Below are positions 58,870 through 64,000 of a stretch of DNA of 64,000 bases, piece by piece. The DNA is from Tigriopus japonicus (taxonomy: Eukaryota; Arthropoda; Copepoda; Harpacticoida; Harpacticidae). Where the stretch lies: positions 271,887 through 335,886 of the forward strand of contig JAAGOF010000046.1 in NCBI GenBank assembly GCA_010645155.1. Reading direction: 5' to 3'. The position numbers and the translations under genes were made by a program. The first letter of the stretch is position 1; each line of letters begins with the position of its first letter. Under the pieces are notes generated by a model. It ran no database searches. It was not told the DNA's origin and saw only the letters and a list, made by a program, of their open reading frames with translations.

Positions 58870-61800
58870 CTGGAATATACAAAAGAGGGGAGACATGGAT
58901 CACATTTGCAAATTTCCCATGGTTCATATGCCTCTTTTGCTTCGAGGAATGGAAATAGAGAGTACGCATTGCAGATTCATAAATCTTCAAAGAACTCTCA
59001 ATGACAATTTGATCAATTCATCTTGAGCCATAATATATATGTTTGTGAGTGAGTGCATGGTAGAATAGAACCAGGAGTAAAAACACCGATGAGGAACCCT
59101 GCCAAGAGAAAAAGTGGCCGCTGACGTGAATAAATGTCGCTAAAAACAGCAAGAGTTAGGTGAAGGTTTGGAACATCCAATCGAACTTATTTGGAACAGA
59201 TCTAATGAAAAAATGCTCCTCCCAACCAGACATCTTATTGACAAGTAACCGATTTTGCCCTCATACAATAATAATTTCTTCCACATATAAATTGGAAATT
59301 AAGTCTTTGCGGAGTTTCCCCAACTCGCCCTCCAAATGCGGAATCCCAGTCGCCGGCAAATATATCTTTATGGCTTCACTCCAGTCTAGACAAAGTTGGT
59401 CTTTAGTCTAAGCACGATGAGACTGGATGGTTCCACCCTGTTTGTGTGTCTCGGTATTATCTGACTATTTAGTGGGAACTCACTTGGAACCACGGACACT
59501 TCCGTCTCCCTTTTTTCCCTTTCTCTTTAGCGCTCTTAACTTTCAGGCTGACGGAAGTAAAAAAAAAAGAGAGAGGGCTCTCATTATATCACAACCGACG
59601 AAGTAGGGTCTAATTTTAGGTTAGCCACCCTGTTCACGTTCCTTGGGTCAATAACTCAAATCAAGGCGACGCATGTTGATTGGTAGACTAATGTTTCTCT
59701 TCAAATGGAACAAGTGACAGATGGACCGTTTAAAAAAATTCTGAGGAGAATTAATTCTGCACGAGTGTTGGAAATGCATTTCCATTATGAAAATTACCAC
59801 ATGGGAGAGTTCTGCGGGTTTTTTTTGCTCTGGAATAAAGCCGTCCGGTGTCTTGGAAGTGCAATAATCACTGGATTTCCATTTCAATCCCCTGAAATTC
59901 CCAACCAATCATGGAAATCCGAGCACTTTTTCACCAAAAGCTTTCACGACTCACCCTCTACAATTCACCACGTGGTATCTTCAGCACCTTCCTCATATCT
60001 TGCCAAGTTTCTAAACGAATTAAAGACGTCGGGAAATGTCCTTGGAACACGCAGAACTTGGATAACTTGGCTCTGCCAGAAGGCTGTGGGGATGTGGTGA
60101 CCATCGTTATGACCTAAGGGGGTCAAGAAGAGCCTCAGGGAAGGTAAGCCATCATCAGTTCGTGTGGACGGCAGGCACCATGGGCCAAAACCAGAAAGAG
60201 ACATTAGCACGAACAACTTCCTCCCTTCCTCTCTCTCTCTCACTGTGGCGCTATCCTTTGGTTCCTCGAGGGTCCAACTACTCTCGTTCGTGGCTTAAAA
60301 TAATAAAACTAACCGTTCCACTTGAGTAGGATCTCCTTGCGACTGACCTTTCATCTTAAGAGGTCATGGCAGATTAGATTTGTGTTGAATGTTGAAGGCA
60401 GCCAAGGCCAAAGGTAGGCTTGGGTTTTCATCCTGTGATTTTCTGGCCTTGTTTGCAGATCAATCTTAGTAGAAGCAGGGGAGGAGACGGCAGTTTTTGG
60501 GAGCCCAGACAGCCTTTGAGTGGTTCTGTGCTTTGATGTCTCACTTCATTCGTCACTCTATTTGCTCGATTTCCACTCTCGGTCCTTCCTTCAGAAACTC
60601 GCTCACGCCATGAAAGAACGACCGAAAGAACGAACGTGACAGTAATAATGAGAACCCCAGAACCCTTTAATGAAACACTACACAATGGAACCTTCATCCG
60701 GGCCTTCGGGTCAGAATCTTTTACTAAAATGGTCCTTCTTGGCATCCTCGTTTCAAGTCGATTCGTTCTGGGAATCCTTGCGAATGAGAATATGCCGCCG
60801 ATAAATAACGTATATGCATTCCCATTGCGTGATTTTTCATGCAAAAATAACTGTGTTCGTAGATTGGAATAGCAGCGAGTTGCATATTTCGGGTCGTATT
60901 TTGATTGTTCAACCATCCTGACAGGCTTTGGTGGTTGTCCCAAGAGAGCGCAAGCCAACGGGAACAAAGGGCAAATGGAAACGTTCCTCTCTGGTTCCAT
61001 TTTCGAATGGAAGAGTCCCAAATGTGTGTGCATGGTATGTGTATACATACTACAAACTGCTTTGTACAACGACTAGTAGAGTGAGTGTGCTCGGAATTAG
61101 TCACGCGAAAAATGTCTAGCCGTCAAGTTGGAGGAAGAAAAATGCTCTTAACTTAATTTGTTAGGGGCCACATGCCAAGGAGAGATCTCACATTCAAAGT
61201 ACAGCACCTGTCGCAACCACTTCCATTCAAATCATTCTCATTCTTCCCAAATAACCTTGAACTTTGCGAAGAAACTCACAGATTATCTTGTAATATCATC
61301 AAACTTTGTCCCACTTCATGCGATTCAATCAAAAGCAAAATCACTCCTTGGAGCGTGCATCAATCAAAATCGATGAGGGTCCAAGGCTTTGAATTATGGA
61401 ACACTTTCTTGTATCCTCTTAGAAATATAGCTTCAGTTGGCGTATCTTCTGTTTTTTTTCCTTGGAACAAGAAACTTCCAAGAGATACACGAAGGCCATT
61501 TTGATGCTCCTCCTCCTTCAAAAAGAACCATTTTCACGATCCTTAAAATTAAACGTGGGATACGCTGAAACATTTTTCCTTTCTCAGGCAATTTTGGTCC
61601 AGGAACCTGAAGGTAAAACGGCAAAAAAGCACTCGCTCGTTTTTCCAAGGGACGAGCTGATATTGCGAAATTTCTCTTGAAGGCTATAAATTCGAAAGTT
61701 TTCTCATTTTCTACGGAAAAAACTAGCAACAACAAAACTGGAATTGTCATCCTACCTACACTCGAGGAAACTCTCTGTTTTCGCCAAGGTAGGGAGCACC

Positions 61801-64000
61801 ACCATCATTCGACAACCAACCTCTAAAGAGTCACCATAAAAATACCCATTGGCAACTTTGCTCCAATCTTAACGAGAAGGCAAGGTTTACATTTCGCTTG
61901 GAATGGGACATCACATACACCATGCATATATTGATTAATTCAATTCAAGAACGCCCTTAGAGTCAAGAGGTGAAAAGGCAGGGACCGAGTTAATATTTTA
62001 TTTACAGTGGCACGCCAAAGTGGAACGGGCGTGGGATGTTATTTTCCTTGGGGAGAAAATGGAATTGAATTGAACGCCTCCTCATGTTTGTCGTTGTCTC
62101 TGAAGAACAATAATAATCATCATCTTTGTAATGCAGACGAGCTTGGTGGAAAATGGGAACACTGCTGGACTGCCGGGTTCCATCTCGATCTTCAAAGGGG
62201 TGGAATGAATATGTGTGGTTCACTGGGATGACTCTAACCTTGGAAAGGTCTTTGAAGGAACATCTGTCCTATTTTAGCCAACCAATGCCATGGTTTGAGT
62301 TTTCCATGAACAGGTAGGGTACTAACAGTGACATGCCCAGCTCACTTGAAGGCGATGTTGCTCTTTAAAGTGGATGGTTCCCTTGTGGACTATTTGTTCT
62401 GTTTCTTTTGTTCCATGGCGCACCACCACCACTGCCACAACGAAGATATGAATTTTGAGATCCATTTTCCGTGGCCTCGAAGTGTCTGTACATGTCAGAG
62501 GAGAAAGAGCGAGCACGAGAGGAGTTTTAGAGGGACCAAAAGAGGGCCAGAGATATGAATTCTCTTTCAATTTCCTGGTTAGGTGCTCATAATTCTTCTT
62601 TCTTTTTGATGGCTACCAAATCCACAATGGTTCAATAAAAAAGAAGACGAACCTGACGATAGGCTCACAGGCACGTTCGTTCGTTTTCAAAGAGAATTAA
62701 CAATGATCACATGTCCCATTTACGCAACCATCTTGGAAGTTCTCGTTTTTGTTCCCTACCCCTCGACCACATTGGAACACACATTCCAACCAAGAGTCTG
62801 AAGAAAAATAAGGGAAATGAGGAACACTTTTTTATGATTGTGTTTCTCAGTGGCTGTTCTTCCCTGGACTGACTCACTTGGAATGATGATCCTTGCCGGG
62901 GTAACAAGAAGCTCGTCTTAATGGCCTGGATGAGATATTTTAGCACTTTTGCAGATGTTGCTCCGTTGGAGGAGGAGGAGTAGCCAGTGGCTCATGATTT
63001 AGAGCCACAAACCCACCAACAACAACAACATCAGCAGCGACATGTCTAATGTTCCACCTCAAGACGAGGCTAGACAGACAAATCATACTAAACAACCAAA
63101 AGTAAATATCCACCAAAGGGTTGGGAACCATAGTCAATAATAGCCACATAGAGTCGAGAATTTGGACCAAACGTGACTCAGACAAAACAACTTGCTGAAT
63201 CACAATTTCGTAATGAAACTAGCTGAAAGTAAAGGAAAAAATACGATTGCCATATATTTAAAAAAGGCTGAACACAAAAAGGGACAACAAAGACATGGAG
63301 ATGAAAAAATATGTTCAAAAACTAGAACAGTTCTTATGCCACAAAAAGCGGCGGTGCCAATGGACCGTTTATCAAGTTGAAATAAAAACGAATGGGATCG
63401 AAATCACGTCGGAATGGAACTTTTTAATGAGAAAGGTTATTTGAATTTTGTTGTCAATGAATACCAAACATTGATAATCGACGAGGCTACCTCCAATTTT
63501 CAGTGTTATATCTCTGTACTGAGCATGACAGTGAGCACAAAAATTCTTTGAGCATTTTTTTCTAGCCGCCCTTGTAAATACTCGTAGAACCTCGTCGACC
63601 CAAAAAAGCACAAGGGAATCGTTCGAGCTCGTTTGTCATGACAAGACAAGGACATATGCGTCGATCATGATGATCTTGAATACTGTAATAATCAAAGGCG
63701 ATCGGAAAGACTCCCAAACAAGACGATCTTAATGATGGGAGTCATTCTTGTCACGTTGCTGCTTCCTTTGTCTCGTGTTCAATTTCGTGCCTCTCTGAGA
63801 GTCATGTTCCGAGACGCTCCAATTTGCTTGGAAATCACATTTTGATCGCCGTTAGAGACTCGTTATCTCCTCCCAAAGTACTAAGCCAGCAACTATTTAC
63901 ACGTAAAGGACCAGTGAGAAGTAAGAAGTGGCACTCTGGAGACGAAGTTACTGTCGTTCCAGGACTATTTACAATTTCTTCAGCCCCATTCATCGATCGT
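58870..64000 (-). other. Upstream part of the Ptp99A-like gene (intron or 5' region), no exon recognised
   Basis: The first visible exon starts mid-codon, so this 5.1 kb should be intron, at least near 58870. I looked for FnIII, Ig or signal-peptide exons on the minus strand and found none. Frames at 60428-61069 and 62940-63203 have no domain signature. The start codon is probably beyond the window. Confidence 0.5.

Noticed and set aside
60428..61069. 213-codon open frame on the minus strand
   Set aside because: No recognisable domain or signal peptide and does not splice in phase to the first FnIII exon; treated as chance.
1..64000. CRISPR array, bacterial operons or phage genes
   Set aside because: No evenly spaced short repeats with unique spacers and no compact gene organisation; the DNA is clearly that of an animal nucleus.

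Overview
The window is animal nuclear DNA. Genes are split by GT-AG introns, exons are scattered over tens of kilobases, and non-autonomous transposons, tRNA-derived SINEs and a satellite array are abundant. Domain make-up points to an arthropod: a Drosophila Ptp99A-type receptor phosphatase dominates the window. A crustacean such as a copepod is a reasonable guess, but no species can be named from sequence alone.

Layout. 1-1.7 kb is the end of a ~206-bp satellite array. 1.7-13 kb is almost pure repeat: hAT-like MITEs with 8-bp target duplications, a SINE nested in one of them, an LTR-like pair around a minisatellite, and long palindromic (foldback) elements. 13.2-16.6 kb (+ strand) is a two-exon gene for a secreted protein with a discoidin-like C-terminal domain. 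Converging on it, 85 bp away, 16.7-18.7 kb (- strand) is a three-exon gene for a mitochondrial J-domain protein resembling DNAJC30. 18.7-29.5 kb has no gene I can support; it holds two more MITEs and a SINE fragment.

29.5-58.9 kb (- strand) is one large gene, the Ptp99A-type receptor tyrosine phosphatase. I traced 16 exons whose splice phases all agree, giving 1,184 residues: four fibronectin III domains, a transmembrane helix, a catalytically complete phosphatase domain D1, and a D2 in which the catalytic Cys is Asp and the P-loop Arg is Gln. The signal peptide and N-terminal exons are not visible and probably lie beyond base 64,000. 58.9-64 kb contains no recognisable exon.

The three genes have no evident functional link. 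The most rewarding parts for follow-up are the nested, well-bounded transposon families in the first 25 kb and the unrecognised secreted protein. I found no new biochemical system.
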